From positions 558,001 to 622,000 of the forward strand of contig CAVOZH010000012.1 in assembly GCA_963700955.1 (NCBI GenBank): DNA of 64,000 bases, given 5' to 3'. This document shows positions 1 to 7,697 of this stretch, piece after piece (positions within the stretch are counted from its first letter, which is position 1; each line of letters begins with the position of its first letter). Position numbers and translations under genes: made by a program. The DNA comes from Nocardioides_C sp963700955. GTDB lineage: Bacteria; Actinomycetota; Actinomycetes; Propionibacteriales; Nocardioidaceae. A model generated the notes under the pieces. It saw only the letters and a program-made list of their open reading frames with translations. It did no database searches and was not told the origin of the DNA.

Positions 1-1120
1 CGTCGAGCGGCAGCAGGGGGATGAAGTTGAACATCCCGACGAACAGGTTGATGCCGCCGAGCAGCATCAGCAGGCTGAAGAACCTGTCACCGACCGGGAT
101 ATCCGGTGTGGAGGCCATCTCGCCGGCGACCCGGCTCGCCCCTACGACGCTCATCGGGCTGTCGGCGGCCCGGGGGGTGATGCCCACAGCCGCCTTGCCG
201 ACCTCCCAGAGCTTGACGGGGAGGCTGCCGACGGCCTTGACGGTCTCCCAGGTGTAGGTGCCCATCGTGTTGACGACGAAGACCGGGCCCTGCTTCTCGC
301 GGACCAGCTCCGGCTGGACGCCCAGGAAGCCGACCTTGACGAACTTGTCGGTGTGCTCGAGGTCCGGGCGGGTGGAGACCAGCGTGTTCGTGGTGGTCGT
401 ACGACGCTCACCGTCGCGCTCGTAGACGATCGTCGCGGTGCCGTTCTCGTTCGCGCGGATCAGCCGGGTCAGCTCGGGCCAGGAGGCAACCTTCGTGCCG
501 TTCATGGCAATGATCCGGTCGCCCGGCTGCAGGCCTGCTTGCTTCGCGGGCGCTACGGGGTCCGAGCTCGTGCAGGCGCGGTCGAGGTTCTTCTCGGTCG
601 CGGAGATCACACAGTCGGAGACCTTGTCGACGGTCGTGGTCGGGTTCAGCACGCCGTGCAGCATGAAGACGCCGCCGAAGAGCAGGAAGGCGAGCACCAG
701 GTTCACCATGGGGCCGCCGGACATCACGATGACCTTCTTCCACCACGGCAGGCGGTAGAACAGCCGCTCCTCATCGCCGGGCTCGACGTGCTCGTACTCG
801 GCGGCGCGGGCGTCGGAGATCAGCTGGGTGAACAGCCCCGTGTTGCTCTTGCGGATCTGGCCGGGCTCGTCGTTGCGTCCCGGCGGAAGCATCCCGACGA
901 GCTTCACGTAGCCGCCCAGGGGGATCGCCTTGAGGCCGTACTCCGTCTCTCCCCTGCGGCGTGACCACACGGTGCTGCCGAAGCCGACGAAGTACTGCGT
1001 GACCTTGACGCCGAACTTCTTGGCCGGGACGAGGTGCCCCACCTCGTGCAGCCCGATCGAGGCCGCGACCCCGACGACGAACAGCACCACGCCAAGGGCG
1101 TACATCAGCACGGTGGTCAT
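1..1120 (-). CDS. rseP: Site-2 protease, M50 family (RseP/Rip1-like), 3' end beyond window
   Basis: Intramembrane zinc metalloprotease that cleaves membrane-bound anti-sigma factors and similar substrates. I read it on the minus strand from an ATG at 1120. The start overlaps the dxr stop as ATGA, so the two are translationally coupled. The first 20 residues are hydrophobic and run into the zinc motif HEVGH (H25, E26, H29). A membrane segment near residue 150 is followed by a PDZ-like domain with the stretch LQPGDRIIAMNG. The open frame then reaches the hydrophobic segment ending in LLPLD at the window edge, which corresponds to the family's LDG motif carrying the third zinc ligand. About 373 codons are visible, and the C-terminal end is cut. 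Family and neighbourhood (dxr-rseP) agree with Mycobacterium Rip1. Confidence 0.93.
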   Translation of the reverse strand, partial: MTTVLMYALGVVLFVVGVAASIGLHEVGHLVPAKKFGVKVTQYFVGFGSTVWSRRRGETEYGLKAIPLGGYVKLVGMLPPGRNDEPGQIRKSNTGLFTQLISDARAAEYEHVEPGDEERLFYRLPWWKKVIVMSGGPMVNLVLAFLLFGGVFMLHGVLNPTTTVDKVSDCVISATEKNLDRACTSSDPVAPAKQAGLQPGDRIIAMNGTKVASWPELTRLIRANENGTATIVYERDGERRTTTTNTLVSTRPDLEHTDKFVKVGFLGVQPELVREKQGPVFVVNTMGTYTWETVKAVGSLPVKLWEVGKAAVGITPRAADSPMSVVGASRVAGEMASTPDIPVGDRFFSLLMLLGGINLFVGMFNFIPLLPLD

Positions 1121-2220
1121 CGACGGCGCTCCAGGTCGTTGCGGGTCTCGGCACGCGCCCACGCATCGGCGGCGAGCACGTCCTCGACGGTGAGGTCCTC
1201 CACAGACGAGGGTACGTGGTGTCGCGCCAGAACCGCCTCGATCGTGGGCACGATGTCGGTGAACCTCATCTCACCGGACATGAACGACTCCACGCAGACC
1301 TCGTTCGCGGCGTTGTAGACCGCGGGCGCCGTGCCTCCGCGCGTGCCGGCCTCTCGGGCGAGGCCCAAGGCGGGGAACGCATCGTCGTCGAGCGGGAAGA
1401 ACTCCCAGGTCTCCGGCTTGCTCCAGTCGACGGCAGGTGCTGCGTCACGGACCCGGTCCGGCCAGGCCAAGCCGAGTGCGATCGGGATCATCATCGACGG
1501 CGGCGAGGCCTGGGCGAGCGTCGACCCGTCGTAGAACTCCACCATCGAGTGCACGACCGACGTGGGGTGTACGACGACCTCGATCGACTCGAACGGGATG
1601 CCGAAGAGCAGATGGGCCTCGATCACCTCGAGGCCCTTGTTGACCAGCGTCGCGGAGTTGATGGTCACGACCGGGCCCATCGACCAGGTCGGGTGCGCGA
1701 GTGCTTGCTCCGGGGTCACGTCGTGCAGCTCCTCGCGGGTGCGGCCACGGAACGGCCCTCCGCTGGCGGTAAGGACGAGCCGTCGTACCTCGTCGGCGCG
1801 ACCTCCGCGCAGGCACTGGGCGAGCGCGCTGTGCTCGCTGTCCACGGGCACGATCTGCCCGGGGGCTGCCCGGGAGGTGACCACCGGGCCACCGATGATC
1901 AGCGACTCCTTGTTCGCGAGCGCCAGCGTGTTGCCTGCGTCGAGCGCGGCGAGCGTGGGTCGGAGCCCTACGGCGCCGGTGATGCCGTTGAGCACGACGT
2001 CGCAGTACGTGCTGGCAGCCTCGACCGAGGCCTCCTCACCGAGGCCGGAGTAGGCCGGCGTGAACTCCTCGCACTGGGCGCGGAAGAGCTCGGGGTTCGA
2101 CCCGCCGGCGGTGAGGGCGACCACCCGGAACGCGTCGGGGTTGGCACGGACCACCTCGAGCGCCTGGGTGCCGATCGAGCCGGTGGACCCCAGGATGACG
2201 ACGTCACGACGCGAGCTCAT
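1117..2220 (-). CDS. dxr: 1-deoxy-D-xylulose 5-phosphate reductoisomerase
   Basis: Cytosolic NADPH- and metal-dependent enzyme that converts DXP to MEP in the non-mevalonate isoprenoid pathway. The protein has 367 residues. The Rossmann motif GSTGSIGTQAL is at residues 11-21, the metal and catalytic residues are in VDSEHS (D127, E129), and NKGLE carries E198. I chose the ATG at 2220 because AAAGGA lies 8-9 nt upstream; a GTG at 2247 is the alternative. Compared with the mycobacterial enzyme as I recall it, the stretch between the NADPH-binding segment and DVVLN is about 16 residues shorter. Its stop overlaps the rseP start. The gene upstream in typical actinobacterial order, rlmN, is here 28 kb away. 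Confidence 0.95.
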   Translation of the reverse strand: MSSRRDVVILGSTGSIGTQALEVVRANPDAFRVVALTAGGSNPELFRAQCEEFTPAYSGLGEEASVEAASTYCDVVLNGITGAVGLRPTLAALDAGNTLALANKESLIIGGPVVTSRAAPGQIVPVDSEHSALAQCLRGGRADEVRRLVLTASGGPFRGRTREELHDVTPEQALAHPTWSMGPVVTINSATLVNKGLEVIEAHLLFGIPFESIEVVVHPTSVVHSMVEFYDGSTLAQASPPSMMIPIALGLAWPDRVRDAAPAVDWSKPETWEFFPLDDDAFPALGLAREAGTRGGTAPAVYNAANEVCVESFMSGEMRFTDIVPTIEAVLARHHVPSSVEDLTVEDVLAADAWARAETRNDLERRR

Positions 2221-2309
2221 GCCCGCCATCCTTTCATCGGCGGCCACTTCTGCCGGGACTCCTCCTCAGAAGACAGGGCTTGACAACTGATTCCTGGTGC
2301 CGATGCACC

Positions 2310-2388
2310 ATCAGACAACGAATTCGATGGTCAACGTCGATTTCTCATGTCTGATCCGTAGCCATTCCGCGTCGGCGCCGCCTAACGT
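2310..2388 (+). promoter_or_regulatory. Leaderless promoter and operator region of the GABA-type aminotransferase
   Basis: TAACGT at 2383-2388 ends 6 nt before the ATG at 2395, the spacing expected for a leaderless transcript. A perfect 8-bp inverted repeat, ATCAGACA at 2310-2317 and TGTCTGAT at 2348-2355, sits upstream. The proximal arm abuts ATCCGTAGC (2354-2362), a motif shared with other promoters of the amine cluster and here placed over the -35 region. Binding by a regulator is inference. Confidence 0.5.
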
Positions 2389-2394
2389 AGTCCC

Positions 2395-3756
2395 ATGGCC
2401 GATGCATCAGCTACTCCGCGCGCCGGCGGGCCCGGGCTCCCGCAAGAGCGCCGCCTGGTGACCGAGATCCCGGGACCGGCGTCGTTGGCGAAGCTCGCCC
2501 GCCGCCAGCAGCTCGTGGCCGCCGGGGTCGGCACCACACTCCCCGTCTTCGTCGAGGCTGCCGGCGGTGGCGTGATCGTCGACGCCGACGGCAACTTTCT
2601 GATCGACCTCGCGTCGGGGATCGCCGTGACCAGCGTCGGCAACGCGGCGACCGAGGTGACCGAGCGGGTTGTCGAGCAGGTGCGGGCCTTCACGCACACC
2701 TGCTTCATGGTCACGCCCTACGACGGGTACGTCGACGTCTGCGACGAGCTGGCACAGCTGACTCCCGGCGACCACCCGAAGAAGTCGGCGCTGTTCAACT
2801 CCGGAGCCGAGGCCGTGGAGAACGCCGTGAAGATCGCGCGCTCCTTCACGGGACGCAACGCCGTCGGTGTCTTCGACCACGCGTACCACGGCCGGACCAA
2901 CCTGACCATGGCGATGACGGCCAAGAACATGCCGTACAAGCACGGGTTCGGCCCGTTCGCCAACGAGGTCTACCGCGCTCCGGTGTCCTACCCGTTCCGC
3001 GAACCGGTCCCGATCTCCGGCGAGGCAGCCGCCGACCGTGCGATCGACGTGCTCGACAAGCAGGTCGGCGTGACGAACCTCGCCTGTGTCGTGATCGAGC
3101 CGGTGCTCGGCGAGGGCGGCTTCGTCGTACCCGCCGAGGGCTTCCTCCCGCGTCTGCGCGCGTGGACCGAGGAGCACGGGATCGTCTTCGTCGCCGACGA
3201 GATCCAGTCGGGCTTCTGCCGCACGGGCGCATGGTTCGCCTGCGACCACGAGCACGTGGTCCCCGACCTGGTCACCAGCGCGAAGGGGATCGCGGGCGGG
3301 CTGCCGCTCGCTGCGGTGACCGGGCGGGCCGAGATCATGGACTCGGTGCACGTGGGTGGGCTCGGCGGGACCTACGGCGGGAACCCGGTGGCCTGCGCGG
3401 CGGCTCTCGGCGCGATCGAGACGATGCGCAAACAGGACCTCCCGGCGCGTGCGCGGGAGCTCGGCGCCGCGATGCACAAGCGGCTCACAGAGATCGCGGC
3501 CCGCCACCCAGAGGCTGCCGACGTCAGAGGCCGGGGGGCGATGATGGCGGTCGAGATTGTCGGCACGGACGGGCTAACCCCTGACCCCGTCCGTGCCGGC
3601 TCGATCTCTGCCTACTGTCACGCACGAGGCGTGGTGACCCTGACCGCCGGCACCTACGGCAACGTGCTGAGATTCCTTCCGCCGCTGGTGATGCCCGACC
3701 ACCTCCTCGAGGAGGCCTTCGACGTGGTGAGCGAGGCGTTCGACGCCACCGCGTGA
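2395..3756 (+). CDS. gabT: 4-aminobutyrate aminotransferase (class III, PLP)
   Basis: Transfers the amino group of GABA (or a similar omega-amino acid) to 2-oxoglutarate, giving succinate semialdehyde and glutamate. The 453-residue protein has the class III aminotransferase layout: the phosphate-binding NSGAEA at 135-140, the PLP aspartate in ADEIQ (D268), and the Schiff-base lysine in SAKGIAGG (K297). The start is the ATG at 2395, which fits a leaderless transcript. It is monocistronic, with a gap before the next gene. The polyamine-type genes from 6.4 to 21 kb suggest that it handles GABA made from putrescine. No succinate semialdehyde dehydrogenase is visible in the window. Exact substrate is inference; the fold and reaction class are secure. 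Confidence 0.88.
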   Translation: MADASATPRAGGPGLPQERRLVTEIPGPASLAKLARRQQLVAAGVGTTLPVFVEAAGGGVIVDADGNFLIDLASGIAVTSVGNAATEVTERVVEQVRAFTHTCFMVTPYDGYVDVCDELAQLTPGDHPKKSALFNSGAEAVENAVKIARSFTGRNAVGVFDHAYHGRTNLTMAMTAKNMPYKHGFGPFANEVYRAPVSYPFREPVPISGEAAADRAIDVLDKQVGVTNLACVVIEPVLGEGGFVVPAEGFLPRLRAWTEEHGIVFVADEIQSGFCRTGAWFACDHEHVVPDLVTSAKGIAGGLPLAAVTGRAEIMDSVHVGGLGGTYGGNPVACAAALGAIETMRKQDLPARARELGAAMHKRLTEIAARHPEAADVRGRGAMMAVEIVGTDGLTPDPVRAGSISAYCHARGVVTLTAGTYGNVLRFLPPLVMPDHLLEEAFDVVSEAFDATA

Positions 3757-3850
3757 GTCTTCGCATCTGCCGGACGCACGGCGTCGCGGTTCCTAGGATG
3801 ACTGGAGGGGATGCTCCGGGGCAAAGCCGCCGGAGAGAGGGGAAGGGTCC

Positions 3851-4141
3851 ATGGGCGTTTCGTTGACGGGCGTGCGCGGGGGCTCTGTCGGGCGCCTGAC
3901 CACCCTCTTCTCCGTCGTGGGGGTGCTCGGCGCGGCCGGCTTCTACCTCTACGGTCCTGCGGTGACGCCGGCGCTTCACGGCGCGGCCACCACCGAGTGC
4001 AACCGGCTCACGGGCGGCAACTACCGCAGCTACCGCCTCGAGTGGGTGGTCGAGACGCAGCCACACTGGCTGTGCGGTGACCGCCGGGAGCCGGGGAACC
4101 GGCCGGTCGACCTGGGCTGGTGGGTCACCCCGCACTTCTGA
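3851..4141 (+). CDS. Small membrane-anchored protein of unknown function
   Basis: A 96-residue protein that I do not recognise. One hydrophobic segment (about residues 14-35, around LFSVVGVLGAAGFYLYG) would act as an N-terminal membrane anchor or uncleaved signal. It is followed by a short outside domain with two cysteines (in TTECNRLTGG and HWLCGDRR) that could form a disulfide, and an aromatic-rich end, LGWWVTPHF. The start has a GGGGAAGGG Shine-Dalgarno sequence just upstream. Upstream, TAGGAT at 3795-3800 is a possible -10 box, and CTCCGG/CCGGAG forms a small hairpin in the leader. It stands alone between gabT and the MerR-controlled gene pair, and its codon use is normal for the region. 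Confidence 0.6.
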   Translation: MGVSLTGVRGGSVGRLTTLFSVVGVLGAAGFYLYGPAVTPALHGAATTECNRLTGGNYRSYRLEWVVETQPHWLCGDRREPGNRPVDLGWWVTPHF

Positions 4142-4181
4142 CTGGGTGATGCTCTACATCTCCCACACCGGCTGCCAGTGG

Positions 4182-4212
4182 TTGACCTTGACCCAAGGGG
4201 AGGCAGCAGGCT
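4182..4212 (+). promoter_or_regulatory. MerR-type promoter with 19-bp spacer and dyad
   Basis: TTGACC (4182-4187) and CAGGCT (4207-4212) are separated by 19 bp, the over-long spacing typical of promoters that MerR-family activators remodel. Inside the spacer lies the perfect dyad CCTTG-ACC-CAAGG (4186-4198). The -10 ends 6 nt before the ATG at 4219, so the transcript would be leaderless. The MerR-family gene that follows at 5126 is the obvious regulator. Confidence 0.72.
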
Positions 4213-4218
4213 CGGTGC

Positions 4219-5109
4219 ATGACGACGTATCTCGGCTCCTCGCCATACTGCTATGCGAACTCCTTGGCGATGACGGTTCCGGCAGCGCCGACTCCTCCGG
4301 TCATCGAGGCACTCACGGGCTCGGCCTTCGGCTATCAACGAGTGGGGCCGCTTCCGCTCTTCGACCCCGTCGGTTGGGACCCAGACCTGGGGGTCGATCA
4401 GGCGTTGCGGATCCTGGGGGCAGGTGGGCGGCGCGAGACCTTTGAGTCAGCGAGCGAAGCGCTGGCCCGCCTGGAGGAGCTGGCCGAGCGAGGTCCGGTG
4501 TTCGTGGGGCCCCTTGAGATGGGTCTGCTGCTGCATCAACCAAGGAGCGGTCAACCGTTCGGCGCGGACCACTTCGTTGTTGTTGTCGCGGTCGAGGACG
4601 AGACGGTCACGATGCATGATCCCCAGGGCTACCCCTACGCCTGCCTACCGGCGGAAGACTTCGCTGCTGCCTGGGGTGCGGAGACCTTGGGGTACGGGAT
4701 GGGTCGCTTTCCGCTCCGTACCGGTTTCACCGCGCCGCACGGGGATCAGGATGCGTGGGCGACACGACTTCTCCCGCTGGCCGGTGCGTGGGCGCGAGGA
4801 GCGCGCGCAGGCGGCATGTCAGGAAACGTCGCCGGACTGGGAGCGCTGGCCGCCGAGGCCGAGGCTGGGCTCGAGGAACCGGCGGCCACGCTGCTGCGCG
4901 ACTTCTCGTTGCGCCTGGGCGCGAGGCGGCGGGCGGACGCCGCCGACCTTCTGGCCCGGTATCCGGCCGTCTCGGAGGCGCTGGAGGCGCAGGCCCGGGT
5001 TCTGGGCGGTGCTCAGCTGGCTGTCGTCAGGGGCGACGGCGCGCAGCTCGCGTCCGCTCTTCGTCGGGTCGCTGAGTTGCACGAGGATCTCGTCGCGCTC
5101 CTGCCCTGA
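4219..5109 (+). CDS. BtrH/C39-like papain-fold protein
   Basis: This 296-residue protein resembles the BtrH N-terminal/C39-like cysteine hydrolase or acyltransferase families. The opening PYCYANSLAM has a candidate nucleophile cysteine (C11) followed by a polar Asn/Ser helix start. HFVVVVAVED supplies a candidate catalytic histidine near residue 118. MHDPQGYPY supplies a candidate aspartate about 14 residues later. The C-terminal third is Ala/Leu-rich and helical and resembles no domain I can name. No signal peptide is visible. It lies directly behind a MerR-type promoter and 16 bp before a MerR/GyrI regulator gene, so the two probably form one effector-responsive unit. Whether it is a peptidase, an acyltransferase or a binding protein cannot be decided here. 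Confidence 0.6.
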   Translation: MTTYLGSSPYCYANSLAMTVPAAPTPPVIEALTGSAFGYQRVGPLPLFDPVGWDPDLGVDQALRILGAGGRRETFESASEALARLEELAERGPVFVGPLEMGLLLHQPRSGQPFGADHFVVVVAVEDETVTMHDPQGYPYACLPAEDFAAAWGAETLGYGMGRFPLRTGFTAPHGDQDAWATRLLPLAGAWARGARAGGMSGNVAGLGALAAEAEAGLEEPAATLLRDFSLRLGARRRADAADLLARYPAVSEALEAQARVLGGAQLAVVRGDGAQLASALRRVAELHEDLVALLP

Positions 5110-5112
5110 GGC

Positions 5113-5118
5113 TAGGCT
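5113..5118 (+). promoter_or_regulatory. Leaderless -10 of the merR gene
   Basis: TAGGCT ends 7 nt before the ATG at 5126, the leaderless spacing seen repeatedly in this window. It would let the regulator be made independently of the upstream MerR-type promoter. Confidence 0.5.
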
Positions 5119-5125
5119 GCGCACC

Positions 5126-5947
5126 ATGTCGGGACTGCGGATCGGTGAGTTCGCCCGGCGAGCCTGGCTGACCCCCAAGGCGCTCAGGCTCTACGACGAA
5201 CGCGGGCTGCTCGTGCCCACGCACGTAGAACCGTCTTCGGGCTACCGGCTGTACGGCGAGGAACAGCTGGTAGACGCTCGCCTCGTCGCCCTGCTACGGC
5301 GCATCGACATGCCCCTTGAACAGATCACAGACGTCCTCGAGACGCCACCGTCTGCACGCGCGGAACTGGTGCAGGCGTTCAGCACCGCACGCGCCGAGGC
5401 ATACGCACGGCGACAGACCCTCGCGGACTGGCTGACCGAAGTGCTGCCCCTGGAGCGATTGGACGGGTACGGCGCCACCATGGGACACGTGGTCCGGTGG
5501 CGGCACGTCGAGACTCAGCAGTGCGCTACGTCCACGAGCGTCGTGACCGCCCGGGAACTGCCGGACGCGATCGCCCGGGGAATCCGCCAGGCCGTGAAGC
5601 GAATCACCGCCGACAGTGACGAGCCGGGGCAGCCGTTCGTGATCTTCCACGACGAGGTCGGATGGGACTCGGCAGGACGCGTGAAGATCTGCGTCCCGGC
5701 GACGCGAGGAAGGGCCGGGGACTGGCAGGACGCGGCCCACGAGCAGGCTTACGTCGAGCTTCGCCCCGACCAGCTGCCGTTCCCAGCCGTGCTCTCAGCC
5801 TACGAAGCCCTCTACGCCGAGGTAAGGCGCGCGGGCCGCGAGGCCACCGGCCCCCCGCGGGAGATCTACCCCACTTGGAGCTCGGACTCGTCCCCTGAGG
5901 CCGTGGACTGTCAGGTCGCCGTCCCGGTCCACTGCAGCGGCGGCTGA
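5126..5947 (+). CDS. MerR-family regulator with GyrI-like effector domain
   Basis: Transcriptional regulator of 273 residues. Residues 1-70 form a MerR winged helix: LRIGEFARRAWLTPKALRLYD, then a SGYRLY wing. A dimerisation helix follows at about 75-110, and a C-terminal GyrI-like/BmrR-type ligand-binding domain at about 125-270 (starting near VETQQCATSTSV, with the FHDEVGWDS motif). Such regulators bind hydrophobic or cationic drugs or lipids and remodel promoters with 19-bp spacers. One such promoter stands in front of the upstream gene, its likely target. The ATG at 5126 is chosen because of the leaderless -10. The effector is unknown. Confidence 0.85.
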   Translation: MSGLRIGEFARRAWLTPKALRLYDERGLLVPTHVEPSSGYRLYGEEQLVDARLVALLRRIDMPLEQITDVLETPPSARAELVQAFSTARAEAYARRQTLADWLTEVLPLERLDGYGATMGHVVRWRHVETQQCATSTSVVTARELPDAIARGIRQAVKRITADSDEPGQPFVIFHDEVGWDSAGRVKICVPATRGRAGDWQDAAHEQAYVELRPDQLPFPAVLSAYEALYAEVRRAGREATGPPREIYPTWSSDSSPEAVDCQVAVPVHCSGG

Positions 5948-6440
5948 AGGGTTTACCGCTCATCGGCTGATCGCGTTTTCACTGTCTGCGGCATTGGATG
6001 AGGAAGTCAGGCCTGTCGGCGTCTACCACGGTGACGTCCACATCTGCCTCCCCAACTGCGCGGCCCCTTGTAGCCGTTTCGCTTGTGCGGTGCAGCTGGT
6101 GCGTGTGGTTTGCGCGTCGGAGAGGGTTGGCCTAGCGCCTGACAGCAGGGCCTTCGTGGGTGACTGATGCAGCCCATTCCACACCAGCTCAGTCATAACC
6201 GTCACCTCCGGGGACTCGTTCCGTTGGCCCCCCGCTCCACCTCCATGGCACCACCGTCCGCTCGTCCGTGTCAGAGCCGAACGACCTGCGCGGCTGCTGC
6301 GGGGTGTCGGTCCCGGCTGTCCGCGCTCGGGCTCTGGCCCTGCGGACGCGATAGAACCAACGCACGAACATCGGATCCGGACGTTCGCAACTCGGCATTC
6401 TTAGCCGAACGCATGGCCAGTGACAGTCCGGGCCGGCTCG
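5948..6440 (+). other. Gene-free stretch, probably decayed DNA
   Basis: About 490 bp with no frame that shows domain-like sequence, actinobacterial codon bias or a convincing ribosome-binding site. Short open frames on both strands here are arginine-, serine- and proline-rich and look like chance. I see no tRNA cloverleaf or strong terminator. A 22-bp segment at 5991-6012 resembles the tail of the palindromic repeat family found at 12.2 and 23.6 kb. Confidence 0.5.
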
Positions 6441-7640
6441 TTACTCGTCGCGCTGTCCCCAAGGGGAGCCGTACTCCACCAGCAGGTCGAGGAACGGCAC
6501 CGCGTCGAACGCCTCCGGCCCGAGGACGCCGCTCCCCTGCCATGTCCCTCGCGACAGGAGCTCGAGCGCCACGACCGGGTTCACCGCGGTCTGCCACACC
6601 ACGCACTGGTGGCCGTACTCCTTCATCGACCAGTCGTTGTCGACGACGTGGTAGAGGTACGTCGAACGCGGCTGCCCGTCGATGCCTCTGCCCGTGACGT
6701 AAAGCCCCGCACAGGTCTTGCCGTGCATGAGCTCACCGAGCGTGGCGGGGTCGGGCAGGCACGCGGCGACCACGTCGCGCGGCGAGACGTCCGCGCCGCC
6801 GACCCGGACCTTGTCGGTCCGGTCGAGGCCGAGCTTGTGCAGCGTCTTGAGCACCTCGATGAACTCGTTGCCCAGGCCGTACTTGAAAGTGACCCGCCTC
6901 GCGTCGACCCAGCGCGGCATGAGGAGCACCTCCTCGTGCTCCACGTTCACGCACTCCACGGGTCCGATGCCGTCAGGGAAGACGAAAACCTCCGGCTCGC
7001 TGAACGGCGCCGTCGTGAACCAGCCGCGGCCCCGCTCCCAGACCACCGGCGGGTTCAGGCACTCCTCGATCGTGGTCCAGATGGAGAACGACGGAGCGAA
7101 GTCGTAGCCGTCGACGGTGAGGTTCGCCCCGTCGCGCGTGCCGAGCTCGTCGATCTCGGAGAACAGGTGGTCGGCGGCGTACCTCGCGAAGACGTCTGAG
7201 AGGCCGGGCTCGACGCCGATCCCGCACAGCGCCAGTCGCCCGGCAGCCTCCCACTCCGGCGCCTTGGCGAACTGCTCGTCGCCGAGCTTCACGCCAGGCT
7301 TCGAGTACGGCTCCTCGGGGTGCGGTCGGGAGAGGCTCATCGCCATGTCGAGGTAGTCCGCGCCCGCCGTGAACGCCCCGTCGAAGATCGGCATCACGAA
7401 GCGAGGGTCGACCGCGTTCATGACGTGCGTGATGCGGTGCTCGCGGGCGAGCTCCGTCACCGAGCCGGCGTCGGAGGCGTCGACCCGGGCCGCGACGAAG
7501 CGGTCGTCGGCCGCGGCCGCGCGCTCCGCACGGGAGAGTTCGTAGTCGGCCACGACGACGACCTCGAAGAAGTCGCGCCGGGAGGCGATCGCAGCGAACG
7601 CAGCACCGACGCCGCCGGCGCCGACGAGAAGGATCCTCAC
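6441..7640 (-). CDS. Saccharopine dehydrogenase-family oxidoreductase
   Basis: NAD(P)-dependent enzyme of the saccharopine dehydrogenase/carboxynorspermidine synthase group, 399 residues. The Rossmann motif VGAGGVGAAFA is at residues 6-16, and HVMNAVDPRFVMPIFDGAF matches the family's second nucleotide-proximal segment. The C-terminal part (GKTCAGLYVTG, then YHVVDN) fits the substrate domain. It lies 57 bp downstream of the aldehyde dehydrogenase on the same strand, so they are probably co-transcribed. Possible substrates are lysine- or polyamine-derived imines or aminoaldehydes; the exact reaction is not decidable from sequence. It could act in lysine catabolism instead of polyamine turnover. 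Confidence 0.75.
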   Translation of the reverse strand: MRILLVGAGGVGAAFAAIASRRDFFEVVVVADYELSRAERAAAADDRFVAARVDASDAGSVTELAREHRITHVMNAVDPRFVMPIFDGAFTAGADYLDMAMSLSRPHPEEPYSKPGVKLGDEQFAKAPEWEAAGRLALCGIGVEPGLSDVFARYAADHLFSEIDELGTRDGANLTVDGYDFAPSFSIWTTIEECLNPPVVWERGRGWFTTAPFSEPEVFVFPDGIGPVECVNVEHEEVLLMPRWVDARRVTFKYGLGNEFIEVLKTLHKLGLDRTDKVRVGGADVSPRDVVAACLPDPATLGELMHGKTCAGLYVTGRGIDGQPRSTYLYHVVDNDWSMKEYGHQCVVWQTAVNPVVALELLSRGTWQGSGVLGPEAFDAVPFLDLLVEYGSPWGQRDE

Positions 7641-7697
7641 GTGAGGCCTCCGAGGAGACGAGCACGAGGGGAGCCGTACAGCGGGGTGCTCACCCGG

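Noticed and set aside
2280..2308. TTGACA at 2280-2285 as the gabT -35 box
   Set aside because: No fitting -10 stands 16-18 bp downstream, and the leaderless -10 at 2383-2388 explains the start better.
6023..6205. 60-codon minus-strand frame in the gene-free stretch
   Set aside because: No ribosome-binding site, no recognisable motif and no codon bias distinguishing it from chance.
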